The translations under genes and the position numbers were made by a program. A stretch of DNA of 6,018 nt from contig JAFXNX010000090.1 of assembly GCA_017529175.1 (NCBI GenBank), positions 1 to 6,018 on the forward strand, in the 5' to 3' direction. The notes beneath the pieces are model-generated. The model saw nothing but the letters and a program-made list of their open reading frames with translations. It was not told where the DNA came from and searched no databases. Origin of the DNA: Clostridia bacterium. GTDB lineage: Bacteria > Bacillota_A > Clostridia > Oscillospirales > CAG-272. Shown here one piece after another: positions 5,779 to 6,018 of this stretch (the stretch's first letter is position 1; every line of letters begins with the position of its first letter).

Positions 5779-6018
5779 ATGTTCATCTATTCAATAAAAG
5801 GCAGTACGCTGAAATTTGTGGGAGTGATCTGTCTTGCGGCACTACTTATGATATCCCTTCTCGTACTCGTCCCGAAAAACGACGACGTAAGCGAGCCCGC
5901 GTCGGCTGAGTCAACGGTAAAATTCGACAAGGTAAAGTCGAACACCGACCGTCAAAAATTCCTCGAGCAGTTCGGATGGAAAGTCGAAAAGTCTCCGGAA
6001 AAAGAAACGGTCGTCCGA
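5779..6018 (+). CDS. Membrane-anchored protein, DUF4830-like (N-terminal part, runs off right edge)
   Basis: Eighty codons without a stop, cut by the window end. The ATG follows GGGAGGT (5768-5774) by four bases of A-rich spacer. Seen: a short basic N-terminus (K7, K12), one hydrophobic helix (about 11-31), then a hydrophilic, Lys/Glu-rich extracytoplasmic part beginning PKNDD. There is no lipobox at C18. An ASA at 41-43 could be a signal-peptidase site but is far from the helix, so an uncleaved anchor is more likely. Residues 52-64 read NTDRQKFLEQFGW, followed by KVEKSPEKETVV. A D/E-R-x-x-F-L-x-x-x-G-W core followed by an acidic 'P-E' stretch is how I remember DUF4830, a domain of unknown function in Clostridia; this rests on recall and was not searched. 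It has its own promoter and is separated from pepD by a terminator. The function is unknown. Confidence 0.8.
   Translation, partial: MFIYSIKGSTLKFVGVICLAALLMISLLVLVPKNDDVSEPASAESTVKFDKVKSNTDRQKFLEQFGWKVEKSPEKETVVR

Overview
The window looks like a chromosomal housekeeping segment from a Clostridia-type Firmicute, probably a gut Oscillospirales-like or Christensenellales-like lineage. The reasons are strong GGAGG-type ribosome binding sites before nearly every gene, extended -10 promoters, G+C near one half by eye with AT-rich promoter gaps, MEP-pathway isoprenoid genes, and a DUF4830-like membrane-anchored protein. The exact taxon cannot be fixed from this stretch. I see no rRNA, tRNA, insertion sequence, CRISPR array, integrase or other mobile gene.

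Left arm, minus strand, read from about 4170 down to 1: ispD and ispF overlap by four bases (ATGA). A gap of 177 bases without a convincing gene follows, with its own candidate promoter. Then come rpe and mgtE, 21 bases apart, a hairpin with a short T-run, and the start of a divergent Ser/Thr protein kinase that runs off the left edge. ispD and ispF make CDP-ME and then MEcPP in the non-mevalonate isoprenoid route. rpe interconverts ribulose-5-phosphate and xylulose-5-phosphate. mgtE encodes a gated Mg2+ channel. The kinase is a bacterial Hanks-type enzyme with a degenerate nucleotide-binding loop and DFN in place of DFG.

Right arm, plus strand: pepD, an M20-family aminoacyl-histidine (Xaa-His) dipeptidase, is divergent from ispD across a 122-base AT-rich gap with back-to-back promoter candidates. 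It ends in a strong intrinsic terminator at 5673-5705. A new transcription unit starts after it, with a perfect TATAAT preceded by two perfect palindromes. It leads into a gene for a small membrane-anchored protein that resembles DUF4830 and runs off the right edge.

Most of the window is ordinary metabolism. The less ordinary parts are the kinase behind mgtE, the palindrome-bearing promoter of the DUF4830-like gene, and the alternative hairpins in the ispF-rpe gap. I do not see a clear new multi-gene system here.
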